Shown here: positions 9,003-17,671 of the stretch, piece after piece
How positions within the stretch are numbered: the stretch's first letter is position 1
Layout: every line of letters begins with the position of its first letter
Assembly (NCBI RefSeq): GCF_900753045.1
Contig: NZ_CAADXO010000023.1
Location: forward strand, 1-62,206
DNA length: 62,206 nucleotides
Direction: 5' to 3'
Source: an uncultured Phascolarctobacterium sp.
GTDB taxonomy: Bacteria; Bacillota; Negativicutes; Acidaminococcales; Acidaminococcaceae
The notes under the pieces: generated by a model
Databases searched by the model: none
Told to the model about the DNA's origin: nothing
The model's input: only the letters and a program-made list of their open reading frames with translations
Position numbers and translations under genes: made by a program

Positions 9003-9926
9003 ATGGAGATTATTACTTCTTTAGAACAACTGCATAAATTTTCCGCTTCCTGTGTGGTAGCATTGGGTACCTTTGACGGTTTGCATCGCGGTCATCTTGA
9101 TGTAATTGAAACCGCAAGGGACAAGGCGCGTGAAGGCAATTCGCAGCTGGCGGTATTTACCTTCAGCAACCATCCCTTTGAATGGATTCGTCCGGGCATG
9201 GTGCCGCCGGCGCTGATAACCGGCGCGCAAAAGCAGGAGCTTTTGCAGCAGCTTGGCGTGGATGTGCTGGTGGATATTCCCTTTAATCAGCAGGTGGCGG
9301 ACCTTTCGCCGCAGGAGTTTTTGCAGCGACTGCAGCAGCTTGATTACAGCTGTCTGGTAGTCGGTGCCAACTTCACCTATGGTTGCCGCGGACAGGGCAC
9401 TGTCTATACGCTGGCTGCTTCCGCCAAGGCCATGGGCTTTGAGCTGATTGTGCGCGAGCTGGTAAGCGAGGGCGCAACTGTGATCAGCAGCACCGCTATC
9501 CGTCAGCTGATTGCCGCAGGCAAGGTAGCAGAGGCTGCAGCCATGCTGGGGCGCAGCTACAGCATCAGCGGCACTGTGGCGCACGGTAACGAGCGCGGCA
9601 GACTGCTTGGATATCCTACAGCTAACATTGAGCTGGAGGATGCTCATGTTGCGGTTCCTCTGGGTGGAGTGTATGCTGTGCGGGTGATTGTCAACGGCAA
9701 AAGCTATCACGGCATGGCCAATATTGGTTATAATCCCACCTTTGGCGATGTTGCCAAACCGCGTCTGGAAACGAATATCTTTGATTTTACCGGGGACCTT
9801 TACGGTCAGCAGCTCACAGTGCAGTTTGTGCAGCGTATCCGCGGCGAAGTAAAATTTGCCGGCATTGAGCAGCTCAAGCAGCAGCTGGCGCAGGATAAAA
9901 ACGACTGCGAAGCGGCTTTGCGGTAA
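9003..9926 (+). CDS. ribF: Bifunctional riboflavin kinase / FAD synthetase RibF
   Basis: RibF converts riboflavin to FMN and then FAD. The N-terminal FAD synthetase domain shows GTFDGLHRGHLDVI and the conserved SSTAIRQLI segment; the C-terminal riboflavin kinase domain shows ERGRLLGYPTANI and the NPTFGDVAKPRLETNIFDF region. At 307 residues it has the usual length. It starts two bases after the truB stop and is the last gene of the operon before rpsO. Confidence 0.96.
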   Translation: MEIITSLEQLHKFSASCVVALGTFDGLHRGHLDVIETARDKAREGNSQLAVFTFSNHPFEWIRPGMVPPALITGAQKQELLQQLGVDVLVDIPFNQQVADLSPQEFLQRLQQLDYSCLVVGANFTYGCRGQGTVYTLAASAKAMGFELIVRELVSEGATVISSTAIRQLIAAGKVAEAAAMLGRSYSISGTVAHGNERGRLLGYPTANIELEDAHVAVPLGGVYAVRVIVNGKSYHGMANIGYNPTFGDVAKPRLETNIFDFTGDLYGQQLTVQFVQRIRGEVKFAGIEQLKQQLAQDKNDCEAALR

Positions 9927-9962
9927 ATTGAAGCTGTTTTTATAAAAATCTTTACAAAATAC

Positions 9963-10081
9963 TTGCTATACAGTGGCAAGATATGGTATACTATCATAGT
10001 ATTTGAACCAAGGCCTGGCAGTTCGATTCTCCAACGGCTGCTACGCTTATGGCAATTTGAAATTTTAGGAGGAAACAAACA
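9963..10081 (+). promoter_or_regulatory. rpsO promoter and leader
   Basis: TTGCTA (9963-9968) and TATACT (9987-9992) with an 18-base spacer form a promoter. The roughly 80-nt leader has GC-rich complementary segments (GGCCTGGCAG, GGCTGC) and AGGAGG before the ATG. Many rpsO leaders bind S15 for autoregulation; whether this one does is inference. Confidence 0.6.
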
Positions 10082-10348
10082 ATGTTAACTAGCGAAGCTA
10101 AACAAGCAGTAATTCTGGCAAATGCACGTCATGAAGGTGACACCGGTTCTTCTGAGGTACAAATCGCAGTTCTGACCGAACGCATCAAATATTTGACCGA
10201 GCATCTGAAAGAGCACAAAAAAGATCATCATTCCCGTCGTGGCCTGCTGAAACTGGTAGGTAAACGTCGTGGCCTGCTGAACTACCTGGCTGGTAAAGAC
10301 ATCGAGCGCTATCGTGCAATCATTGCTAAACTGGGTATCCGTAAATAA
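10082..10348 (+). CDS. rpsO: 30S ribosomal protein S15
   Basis: S15 is a primary 16S rRNA-binding protein that organises the central domain of the 30S subunit. The 88-residue product matches the family over its whole length: the GDTGSSEVQIAVLTERI segment, KDHHSRRGLL and the GKRRGLLNYL segment. It has its own promoter and a strong terminator. The usual pnp neighbour is absent; an accessory island begins immediately downstream. Confidence 0.98.
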   Translation: MLTSEAKQAVILANARHEGDTGSSEVQIAVLTERIKYLTEHLKEHKKDHHSRRGLLKLVGKRRGLLNYLAGKDIERYRAIIAKLGIRK

Positions 10349-10362
10349 TCCGGTTTATGCTG

Positions 10363-10393
10363 AAAAGTCCGTCCGTAAGGACGGGCTTTTTTT
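10363..10393 (+). terminator. rpsO intrinsic terminator
   Basis: AGTCCGTCC-gtaa-GGACGGGCT stem followed by seven T residues. It ends the rpsO transcript. Confidence 0.9.
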
Positions 10394-10430
10394 GTGCCTG
10401 CGTTTTGGTTAAAGAGAAGCAGCTCGTGCA

Positions 10431-10536
10431 ATAGTATTAAAAATAATTAACAGTAACGCGAAAATCGCTCATAGTGTTAAAATAAATTAATACTATCAGC
10501 GAAATGTGCGATAGTGTTAAAAATAATTAACACTGT
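10431..10536. repeat. Three palindromic repeats spaced exactly 40 bp apart
   Basis: Copies begin at 10431, 10471 and 10511. Each starts ATAGTRTTAA, continues with an A/T core, and returns as TTAAYA-type sequence, so each is itself an imperfect 25-bp palindrome. The 14-15 bp between copies is partly conserved (GCGAAA). They lie between the rpsO terminator and the AAA+ ATPase gene. They may be operators or a recognition array; function unknown. Confidence 0.7.
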
Positions 10537-10608
10537 TGCAGGTGATGGTGGTTTGTGTTAGAATATAATAAAGGAAAATGTGCTTACAAAGCGGAAAGGA
10601 GCAGGATT

Positions 10609-11811
10609 ATGGTTATCAGAACACAGTATCTGGAGCGTTTACGCCCATTTTATGATTCGGAGCTGGTAAAGGTTATTACCGGCATCAGACGTTGCGGTAA
10701 ATCTACTATTTTGCGTCAGGTTATTGCCGAAATAAAGGAAAACGGTATCGAGGATTCGCATATCGTTTACATAAATTTTGAAGATTATAAGTATCATAAG
10801 CTGACAGATGCAGATGCTTTTTATGAATATGTTGAGCAAAAAATTATTGATGAAGGTAAATATTATCTGTTTTTCGATGAAATTCAAAATGTAAATAATT
10901 TTGAGCTTGTGGTAAATTCTTTTCGCGCAACTCATAATGTAAGTATCTTTATTACCGGTTCCAATTCCAAACTGCTTTCGGGAGAATTAGCTACGCATTT
11001 AAGTGGTAGGACTGTATCTTTGCGCGTATTACCGTTCAATTTTATGGAGTTCTGTCAATACAAAGCTATCTCTGCACCTGATTATGAAGCTCTGCTGGCG
11101 GAATACATGACTTATGGTGGCTTGCCTTTGGTATGCGGTGCTGACAATAAGGAAACAAAAGAGGTTATTTTAAATAATATATATGATGCGGTTGTGCTGA
11201 AGGATATCGTTATGCGCAACAAAATAAACTCGCCGCTGGTGCTGGAAAAGGTTCTTGATTATATTGTGGGTAACTCTTCACTGACTGTTTCCGGTAATGC
11301 TATTGCCGGTACGCTTTCAAGTAATGGGCATAAGGTTTCTGCACCTGTTGTGTACGATTATCTGCGCTGCATTGTTGATGCCTGTGTTTGCGATAAGGTT
11401 TCGCGTTATGATATTCGTGGCAAGAAGGCGCTTGCATTTGAAGAGAAGTATTATGTTTGCGACCTTGGCTTTCTGCATTTGAAGAAAAACAAAATTAAGG
11501 ATGAGTATAACTATATTATTGAAACAATTTGCTATAATGAGCTGATTTCGCGTGGCTACAAGGTCTATGTAGGAAAAACATGGAAGGGTGAGATTGACTT
11601 TATCGCAGAATTGAATGGAAAGATTGTCTATATTCAGGCAGCGTATCTTTTAAATGATGAAAAAACAGTAGAGCGAGAGTTTGGGGCATATGAAAAAATT
11701 GCTGATAATTATCCCAAATATGTTATAACTTTGGATAAGCATACCATTTCAAGAAATGGCATTATCCATTATAATCTCATTGATTTCCTGCTCAGAAAAG
11801 TAGATCTTTAA
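10609..11811 (+). CDS. AAA+ ATPase with DUF4143-type C-terminus
   Basis: A 400-residue ATPase of the widespread AAA_14/DUF4143 family. It has Walker A GIRRCGKST near residue 27, a Walker B-like YYLFFDEIQNV, the sensor segment FITGSNSKLLSGE, and the family's C-terminal nuclease-like region (GEIDFIAELNGKIVYIQAAY, compatible with a PD-(D/E)XK fold). An in-frame GTG lies at 10555, but AAAGGAG precedes the ATG at 10609. Family members are often multi-copy, are linked to mobile regions and have no settled role. It is monocistronic, between phased palindromes and a terminator, and AT-richer than the preceding operon. Confidence 0.85.
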   Translation: MVIRTQYLERLRPFYDSELVKVITGIRRCGKSTILRQVIAEIKENGIEDSHIVYINFEDYKYHKLTDADAFYEYVEQKIIDEGKYYLFFDEIQNVNNFELVVNSFRATHNVSIFITGSNSKLLSGELATHLSGRTVSLRVLPFNFMEFCQYKAISAPDYEALLAEYMTYGGLPLVCGADNKETKEVILNNIYDAVVLKDIVMRNKINSPLVLEKVLDYIVGNSSLTVSGNAIAGTLSSNGHKVSAPVVYDYLRCIVDACVCDKVSRYDIRGKKALAFEEKYYVCDLGFLHLKKNKIKDEYNYIIETICYNELISRGYKVYVGKTWKGEIDFIAELNGKIVYIQAAYLLNDEKTVEREFGAYEKIADNYPKYVITLDKHTISRNGIIHYNLIDFLLRKVDL

Positions 11812-11841
11812 TTTTTAGTATGCAATATAATATTTTGAATC

Positions 11842-11878
11842 AATCACGTAAGCAGTTTACTGTGCTTGCGTGATTTTT
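11842..11878 (+). terminator. Intrinsic terminator of the AAA+ ATPase
   Basis: AATCACGTAAGCA pairs with TGCTTGCGTGATT (one G-T pair) and is followed by T residues. Confidence 0.85.
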
Positions 11879-11968
11879 ATATGGATTTCGATGAATATTT
11901 TTTTCATGCGCAACGGTTAATTTTGCCGGAATGTGAAGAAAATAACTTACGCTTTTTTCCTTAAATCA

Positions 11969-12092
11969 GGCAATCCTATTACGAGAAAAGTGCACTAGGT
12001 GAAAAAGTTCGTAATAGAAAGTAGCGTTGAAGCAGCAAAAAGGCAATTCTATTACGAGAAAAGTGCATTAGGTGAAAAATCTCGTAATAGAA
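11969..12092. repeat. Two ~51-bp hairpin repeats, 73 bp apart
   Basis: Copies start at 11969 and 12042. Each has CTATTACGAG, a shared 20-base loop resembling AAAGTGCAYTAGGTGAAAAA, and the inverted arm CGTAATAG. In copy 2 the arms are a perfect 15 bp (AATTCTATTACGAGA with its complement); in copy 1 only about 9 bp pair. The loop is as conserved as the arms. This suggests a dispersed hairpin element. The interval 11879-12276 has no gene I can support. Confidence 0.7.
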
Positions 12093-12108
12093 TTCATCGT
12101 TATAATAA

Positions 12109-12158
12109 AAATAAGGATTCACTTCCGATTTACTTGCGAAGTGAATCCTTATTTTTTG
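12109..12158. terminator. Strong hairpin terminator
   Basis: AATAAGGATTCACTTC pairs with GAAGTGAATCCTTATT around an 11-base loop, followed by T6. It insulates the XRE-methyltransferase unit from upstream transcription. Confidence 0.8.
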
Positions 12159-12199
12159 TTTGTTAAGCCTAAAAGCCGATTTTCGATAGTATTAGTCTA

Positions 12200-12262
12200 C
12201 CGCAGGTAAATCTTCTTGCAAAAAAGCGATAAAGATGTTATATTTATGATATATACCTGCGG
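12200..12262 (+). promoter_or_regulatory. XRE promoter flanked by a perfect inverted repeat
   Basis: TTGCAA (12216-12221), a 17-base spacer and TATATT (12239-12244) form a promoter. CCGCAGGTA (12200-12208) and its exact complement TACCTGCGG (12254-12262) bracket it, the right arm ending just before the GGAGG of the XRE gene. The arrangement suggests an operator pair for autoregulation by the XRE protein. Confidence 0.6.
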
Positions 12263-12276
12263 TGGAGGTGCTATAA

Positions 12277-12498
12277 ATGAGTTTTAGTAATGATATAAAG
12301 ATGATTCGGCACAAATGTTTGATGAGTCAAATAGAGTTTGCTGAAGCATTAGGTGTGTCGTTTGCTACTGTCAATAGATGGGAATCCGGAAGAAGCAAAC
12401 CGAATTTCAAAACTATGAAGCTAATCAATAGTTTTTGCGAAACTCATGGAATCGACTTCGATGTAAGCAAGCAGTTAACGGAGGAAGAAGAAAAATGA
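12277..12498 (+). CDS. XRE-family HTH regulator (controller-like)
   Basis: A 73-residue protein made almost entirely of one XRE/Cro helix-turn-helix: SQIEFAEALGVSFATVNRWE, then SGRSKPNFKTMKLI. It resembles the small controller proteins of type II restriction-modification systems. GGAGGTG precedes its ATG, and its stop overlaps the methyltransferase ATG (ATGA), so the two are co-translated. It probably binds the inverted repeat around its own promoter and may adjust expression of the methyltransferase; that role is inferred from context. Confidence 0.85.
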   Translation: MSFSNDIKMIRHKCLMSQIEFAEALGVSFATVNRWESGRSKPNFKTMKLINSFCETHGIDFDVSKQLTEEEEK

Positions 12499-14099
12499 TA
12501 TATAACGTGATAGATCTGTTTGCAGGAGCCGGTGGATTGAGCCTTGGCTTTAAGCAAACAGGGCAAGTGAAAATAATTGCTGCCGCAGAAAACAATTTGA
12601 ACGCCAGAAAAACTTACAAGAGGAATTTCAAGCTGGCACGCCTGTATTCTGATGTGAGAACAATAGACTATGCGGAATTACAAGATACTGTTGGTCCTGT
12701 TGATATTGTGATTGGTGGCCCACCGTGTCAGGGATTCTCTAATGCAAATCGCCAACACACTACAGTTATCAGTATGAACAACAGACTTGTAAAAGAGTAT
12801 GTTCGTGCAATATGCGAACTGAATCCGAAAGCCTTTGTCATGGAAAATGTTGCTATGTTGCGTTCCCAGGTTCATAGATTTTTCCTTGAAAAACAAGACC
12901 TTGATAATGAAAGAATCATGGCACTTCCTTTGTCAGAGGACAAGATTGAGATTTTGCCAGAATGTGTGAATTTTGATAATTCTATTGCGTTCCTCGAAAC
13001 CGCACGGGCAGAAATGGGATATGCTTGGGCGGAAAGCTTTTATAAGATCATCAATATTCTTTATCGTTATCGAATTAACCCTGCCAAGTTTGATGCTACT
13101 CTTGAAAAATATCAGAAGAAGCTGATTGCACAGCTTGGTGAGGTTTTGAAGATAACTGCTGAAGCGGAAAAACTCAATGTTTTGCAGGAAAACGATGCGA
13201 AAATGGCAAAGGCAATATTGCAGTATATTGAGCAAAAAGATAATTTTGATGATACTGTATTGGCGATTAGCAATTCCATCATGATGCAGCGAGCAATCAT
13301 GAAAATCAAAGAGTTAACCGACAATGACATTCATATTTTTGAATACAAAGAAGATAACGGTAGCTTAGTAGCAGTAGTTAAGTCTTACCCCGTATTAGAT
13401 TACATTAGAGCGATTTTAGAGAATGCTCCATATAACTACACCTTAAGCGAAAACACGCTTAATGCAATCCATTATGGCGCACCTCAAAGACGAGAACGCT
13501 TTATTATTGTCGGTCTCAAAAAAGAAATGAATGCCAAATATATTGCCCCTGAAATAAAATTTACAGAAGGCAATTATAGAACTGTTCATGATGCGATTGC
13601 AGATATTCAGGATGTAATACCTGTTACAGAAGTTACTGGCGACTACATTGAACTTGAAGCGCATCCTAATGCGACAGGGCTGGAGAAAGAACTAAGAGGT
13701 CGAGCGCTGTACAATCACATTACTACAGCTACCAGAGAAACAGCGATGGCGAGATTCAAGGCACTCAAAGCGGGCGAAAATTTTCATGATCTCGATCCTG
13801 AGCTTAAAACGACCTATAGCAACGCAGATCGTACACAAAACACGATTTATATGCGTCTAAAGTATAACGAACCGTCTGGCACTGTTGTTAATGTTCGAAA
13901 ATCCATGTGGATTCATCCTGAATTGGATCGTGCTATTTCCATCCGTGAAGCAGCCAGATTGCAGACATTCCCGGATAGCTTCATTTTTGAAGGAACAAAA
14001 GATTCTCAATACCAGCAGGTCGGTAACGCAGTACCTCCATATCTGGCGAAAGCTATAGCAGATAGTGTTATTAGCATCTTGAATAATGCTGCAGAATAA
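12495..14099 (+). CDS. DNA (cytosine-5) methyltransferase
   Basis: A 534-residue C5 methyltransferase that transfers a methyl group from AdoMet to cytosine. Conserved motifs appear in order: I DLFAGAGGLSLGF, IV GGPPCQGFSNANRQ with the catalytic Cys, VI MENV, VIII PQRRERFIIVG, and X YQQVGNAVPPYLAKAI. About 200 extra residues lie between motifs VI and VIII, longer than in minimal enzymes and with a helical, Lys/Glu-rich character. Target sequence cannot be predicted. It shares an operon with the XRE regulator and converges on the GHKL ATPase operon, suggesting one restriction-modification-like system. Confidence 0.95.
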   Translation: MIYNVIDLFAGAGGLSLGFKQTGQVKIIAAAENNLNARKTYKRNFKLARLYSDVRTIDYAELQDTVGPVDIVIGGPPCQGFSNANRQHTTVISMNNRLVKEYVRAICELNPKAFVMENVAMLRSQVHRFFLEKQDLDNERIMALPLSEDKIEILPECVNFDNSIAFLETARAEMGYAWAESFYKIINILYRYRINPAKFDATLEKYQKKLIAQLGEVLKITAEAEKLNVLQENDAKMAKAILQYIEQKDNFDDTVLAISNSIMMQRAIMKIKELTDNDIHIFEYKEDNGSLVAVVKSYPVLDYIRAILENAPYNYTLSENTLNAIHYGAPQRRERFIIVGLKKEMNAKYIAPEIKFTEGNYRTVHDAIADIQDVIPVTEVTGDYIELEAHPNATGLEKELRGRALYNHITTATRETAMARFKALKAGENFHDLDPELKTTYSNADRTQNTIYMRLKYNEPSGTVVNVRKSMWIHPELDRAISIREAARLQTFPDSFIFEGTKDSQYQQVGNAVPPYLAKAIADSVISILNNAAE

Positions 14100-14104
14100 A
14101 AAAC

Positions 14105-14134
14105 GGGTCACTCCTACGGGTTTCGGAGTGGCCC
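14105..14134. terminator. Bidirectional terminator between convergent units
   Basis: GGGTCACTCC pairs with GGAGTGGCCC (one G-T pair). The T-run is weak, but the hairpin sits between the convergent methyltransferase and DUF6339-like gene ends. Confidence 0.6.
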
Positions 14135-14141
14135 ATTTATA

Positions 14142-14894
14142 TTATAGGGTTACTGTTTCAGGAGCCTTGCAAATTTCATTTGCTTTAGCAAGAATCTTGT
14201 CGTGAATACGCTGTTCAGGCAGACAGTCAAGGATATAAATGCCACCAAGCAAGTTAAGGTATTTAGCCAGCTCGCCAACGATGTTTGTGTCAATAGGCAA
14301 GCCCTGCGCCTTGGCTTCTATTATTGCACCAAGGAAAGGACGGATAATAGACGGATTGTTGGAAGTGTTTCGTTCCAGAATGTGCATGATGTAGTCGGAG
14401 CTTTCACACACAAATTTCGCAAGTTCCCAAGGGTCAGAACGCTTCTCATCATATGTAAGACGACCGATCCACCACAATCTGGATAAGGCATTTCTCGTCA
14501 AAGAACGTCTGGCACCAAAGCCGAAGAAAAAATGTTGCTGTACATTACCAACTGTACATTTCTTGTTAATATCCCATCTGTATTTTACATAGTCCCAGAA
14601 AGGCCCAAGGCACAGTCCTGCCCACAAACGCTCGTCTGAAGCCTAAGAATCGGACAGAAAACGAAGGTTTCCGTAAATGCGCTTAACATTTTCGGCTTCT
14701 GTAAGGAAAGGCTTGTCCGCAGTCATATCTAGGCTGAAATCGGGAATTTCAGCAAACTTTGTGTCAGAGAACAGTGCGTTTCCCAGCTCTTCCTGCAGCC
14801 ATTCAGAGGAATCCTGCTTAAAATTATCAATCCAGCTTTTGAGATTGGATTTGATAATGTCGATGTTATCGTAGCTCACAAACTGTAGCTTCAT
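14142..14894 (-). pseudogene. DUF6339-like protein gene interrupted by one in-frame TAG
   Basis: Two ORFs, 14894-14643 and 14642-14142, lie in the same frame and are separated by a single TAG at 14645-14643. The frame continues across it as SDS-stop-ASDERLWAGLCLG, and the downstream half lacks its own Shine-Dalgarno. One base change from CAG (Gln) explains this. Rejoined, the product is about 250 residues. The part after the stop (LWAGLCLGPFWDYVKYRW, ARRSLTRNALSRLWWIGRL) resembles DUF6339 proteins, whose function is unknown. It starts at TAATG overlapping the preceding gene. Alternatives are a sequencing error or stop-codon readthrough. Confidence 0.7.
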
Positions 14895-15775
14895 TATTCG
14901 TCACCTCCTGTTGCGCCAAAGCTACTTGTCAAAAATGTAAATGCATCCGAAACTGGATTGTTTATCAGCTTTTGAGCAAGAACTAAGCAGTTCTGGTTGT
15001 TAAATTCTTCGCTTTCAATATCACAGTCAAACTGCGTTGACAGCGCCTTTGATAGAACTTTGTACCATAATGTGTCAGAGTTCTCGCTTCGTTCCTGAAT
15101 AGGCAAAGCTCTCAGTTCTTGCAAAACATAAACTAGAGCAGGTACAACAGTAAGAGAGTTGAGAATAGGCTGTGCCAGAGGGGTAGCACTCATGGCTTTA
15201 TAGCTATAAAAATCGCTAATAGGAAGTTTGATGATGATTTTACGCTGAGACATATCAACTAGCATTTGCTTACAGTTTTCGTCGGGGTTCTTGCTGATGT
15301 TGAAAATGGATGGGGTATTTGCGAGATCATCAATATCTTTAGAAATATCCACCGTTACCATTTTGCCTACAGCCATTACGCAACCAGCTTCAATATCAAA
15401 GGCAATCCCTTGATAATCTTCATGGAAGTTAGGGCTGGTAAAGCCTTTTAAATCATCGACTGCTACCACAAACGGACAAATTTGCAATTTGCCATTTACA
15501 GCCTTATTCAGAAGGGTATATACTTTGCTGACATTATCTGTTTGGACAACTGTACGAAAACCGGTCTGTGCACACTCTAAATGGTAAACATACTTTGCAA
15601 CGCCCTGCTTGATGCAGTCCTGAAGGCTTTGACAAGTGAGGGTGGCAAGGAAGTCGATACGCAGATCATAGCCATCACGCACAATATCAATGGCTACATC
15701 AAAAGCTCCGTTTCCATAATCGTTTGAATAAGAGGACAGGACTGGATACGGATATAATTTATACTTGATTTCCAT
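14894..15775 (-). CDS. Uncharacterised protein of the GHKL ATPase operon
   Basis: A 293-residue protein I do not recognise. It has no signal peptide or membrane segment and reads as a soluble alpha/beta protein with alternating strands (for example YDLRIDFLATLTCQS and CPFVVAVDDLKGF) and a C-terminal helical half. GGAGGTG precedes the ATG. Its start overlaps the ATPase gene by 17 bases and its stop overlaps the DUF6339-like gene (TAATG), so the three are translationally coupled. The position suggests an obligate partner of the ATPase, perhaps the effector or DNA-binding part; no nuclease motif is evident by eye. Confidence 0.75.
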   Translation of the reverse strand: MEIKYKLYPYPVLSSYSNDYGNGAFDVAIDIVRDGYDLRIDFLATLTCQSLQDCIKQGVAKYVYHLECAQTGFRTVVQTDNVSKVYTLLNKAVNGKLQICPFVVAVDDLKGFTSPNFHEDYQGIAFDIEAGCVMAVGKMVTVDISKDIDDLANTPSIFNISKNPDENCKQMLVDMSQRKIIIKLPISDFYSYKAMSATPLAQPILNSLTVVPALVYVLQELRALPIQERSENSDTLWYKVLSKALSTQFDCDIESEEFNNQNCLVLAQKLINNPVSDAFTFLTSSFGATGGDE

Positions 15776-17666
15776 ACGCCTTCACCTCCAAAGAACAATA
15801 ATCGTGATAATCAAGCTGAATATTGAGCCTGATAGCTTTTTTCTCGGTAAATGTCAGATTTGTGATTCTGTTTTTATCAAACTTCAAATCAGGGCACTCA
15901 GAACAAGAAGCCGCAACAATAGATGCTTCGTAGTTTTGAGATTCAGCCGACATAAATACTTCTAAAATGCCATTCGTAGCAGAGAAAACGGGAGTAAAGA
16001 CAATCGTATATTCACCAGTAGACTTGTTACGAACCACATTACGAACGCTGGCTGCAGAAATAGCAGACAGTTTCTTACGGTGTTCTACTGGAATATTGCC
16101 ACCGCCATCGCCGGGGTTGTTACCACCACCGTTGCCGCCGTGTCCGCCCTGGCCTTGGCTACCGCTACCACCTTCACCAGGAAGATCAGTAACGATAATA
16201 TCACCTTCCTCATCGTCTACGAGAGTTTGTTCGGGTTCTTCGGTCTGGGTTCCAGAAGGCTTTGGTGCAACTTCCGTCACACGGATTTTAAAATCTTTAA
16301 TACTATCCTGCAATGCCTCAGTACGTTCCTGATTAGGGGACTTATCAAAGTCACTGGCAGAAAGGTATTCACCGACGGTCGGATCAAGAGCTTCTTCGCT
16401 TTCATCGTTTTTCATTTCATCCAAGGATGCTTTGATGAAACGTGTCAGCGTAGTAAGCAAGCGCTTGGCTTTACTCTTGTTTTCAGCACGCTCCACTTCC
16501 CATTCGAGATGCTGTGGGTTTTCAAGGCTACGGAGATACGAGTTGATAGCATCCCCCTCAATAAACAGTGTGCCAGCAAATGGAATCAATCCGTTTATGT
16601 TTCCCTTGTCTTTGATTTTCATGCCTGTCTGACGAATCATCGCAACTCGTCTACTAAAAGACGGCATAATCATCAGTTGCAAAGTGAGCTTGCCGATAGT
16701 TTCAGGCTCATCGGTAAGTTCCTTGGTGAAGGTTCTTGCTAATTTTTCATCCGTAAGCGCCTGATAATATTCGTCGGCGTGTTCCTTGAAGTATTCTTTG
16801 TGAGAAATCATAAGGTCAGAGAGAGAGTCCTTGCTGATGATAGTTCCATCAACATCTACCACCAGCGTTCCGTTATAAATGGCATAAAGGAAGCCGTCCA
16901 AAATGGAAGCAACCATCTGGTGCTGCCATCCTTTATCGCCATTGAAAGCGGCGATAAAAATATCTGTTCCAGAGTTTTCGGCACTGCGAGAGTAAGCAGA
17001 ATCTAACGAATACTGCTTGTACATAGGGCTATTCTTATCATTACCATAGAATCCTGTTCCCTGGGTGGTTTCATTATTCTTGTTCTTGAAGGAAGTCAAT
17101 CTGGAAACACCTTGAGATGCACAAACCCCATCTTTGTCACTGGTGTTGTAGAAAACGGTTCTAAGAGAAGAACAGGCATATGGAGCAAACTTGCCAATGC
17201 CAAAAGATCCGCCATAACTGCCGGATTTATCGGATGCACCTGAAGACTTTGTTAAGTTACACCAAGGAGAGTTGTACTCTTCATGGGAGCCAACAAGACC
17301 GGAAGTGTTAAAGTCGCTGATTCTTAAGCAAGTGATAGTAGGTTTATGTATTACATCCAGTGCCTGCTTAAAGAAGGTTTTAGCTTTAGTAGATTGTTGC
17401 TGCGACCAATAATCCAAAGCTCGCTTAAGGGCATCTTCTAAATTGCTGTAGTCGGGAATTTTATGATGGTCGATTTCAAAGGTTTTGAATTCGATGCGGG
17501 TAGGTTCGCCATTTTTAAGCGCAGCGTCCAGAGAGTTTTGGCAGATTTCTCGTGCCAAGGATTTGATGGGAGTACCCTTGAAAGTTTCAATGCCAGAATC
17601 GGCAATACCAAAAATCTGGCCATAGTTATTTGATGGGAAGTTCCACTTTTGTATAAGATTGAACAT
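15759..17666 (-). CDS. GHKL ATPase, MORC/MutL-like
   Basis: A 635-residue protein with an N-terminal histidine-kinase-type (GHKL) ATP-binding fold. The N-box LAREICQNSLDAAL is near residue 40, the G1 region RISDFNTSGLVG near residue 115, and the glycine-rich ATP lid SGSYGGSFGIGKFAPY near residue 145. The remainder includes an S5-like segment, a charged region, a Gly-rich linker (GSGSQGQGGHGGNGGG) and a C-terminal domain. MORC/MutL-type GHKL ATPases are known partners of methylases in bacterial restriction-modification loci. I prefer ATG 17666 (AGAGGTGAG upstream) over the GTG at 17675. Confidence 0.85.
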   Translation of the reverse strand: MFNLIQKWNFPSNNYGQIFGIADSGIETFKGTPIKSLAREICQNSLDAALKNGEPTRIEFKTFEIDHHKIPDYSNLEDALKRALDYWSQQQSTKAKTFFKQALDVIHKPTITCLRISDFNTSGLVGSHEEYNSPWCNLTKSSGASDKSGSYGGSFGIGKFAPYACSSLRTVFYNTSDKDGVCASQGVSRLTSFKNKNNETTQGTGFYGNDKNSPMYKQYSLDSAYSRSAENSGTDIFIAAFNGDKGWQHQMVASILDGFLYAIYNGTLVVDVDGTIISKDSLSDLMISHKEYFKEHADEYYQALTDEKLARTFTKELTDEPETIGKLTLQLMIMPSFSRRVAMIRQTGMKIKDKGNINGLIPFAGTLFIEGDAINSYLRSLENPQHLEWEVERAENKSKAKRLLTTLTRFIKASLDEMKNDESEEALDPTVGEYLSASDFDKSPNQERTEALQDSIKDFKIRVTEVAPKPSGTQTEEPEQTLVDDEEGDIIVTDLPGEGGSGSQGQGGHGGNGGGNNPGDGGGNIPVEHRKKLSAISAASVRNVVRNKSTGEYTIVFTPVFSATNGILEVFMSAESQNYEASIVAASCSECPDLKFDKNRITNLTFTEKKAIRLNIQLDYHDYCSLEVKAYGNQV

Positions 17667-17671
17667 ATTTC

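Noticed and set aside
10021..10060. A tRNA-like T-loop (GTTCGATTC) before rpsO
   Set aside because: No acceptor stem or anticodon arm can be formed around it; it fits better as part of the rpsO leader.
10431..10536. Possible CRISPR array
   Set aside because: Only three palindromic units, with 14-15 bp between them, far shorter than CRISPR spacers, and no cas genes nearby.
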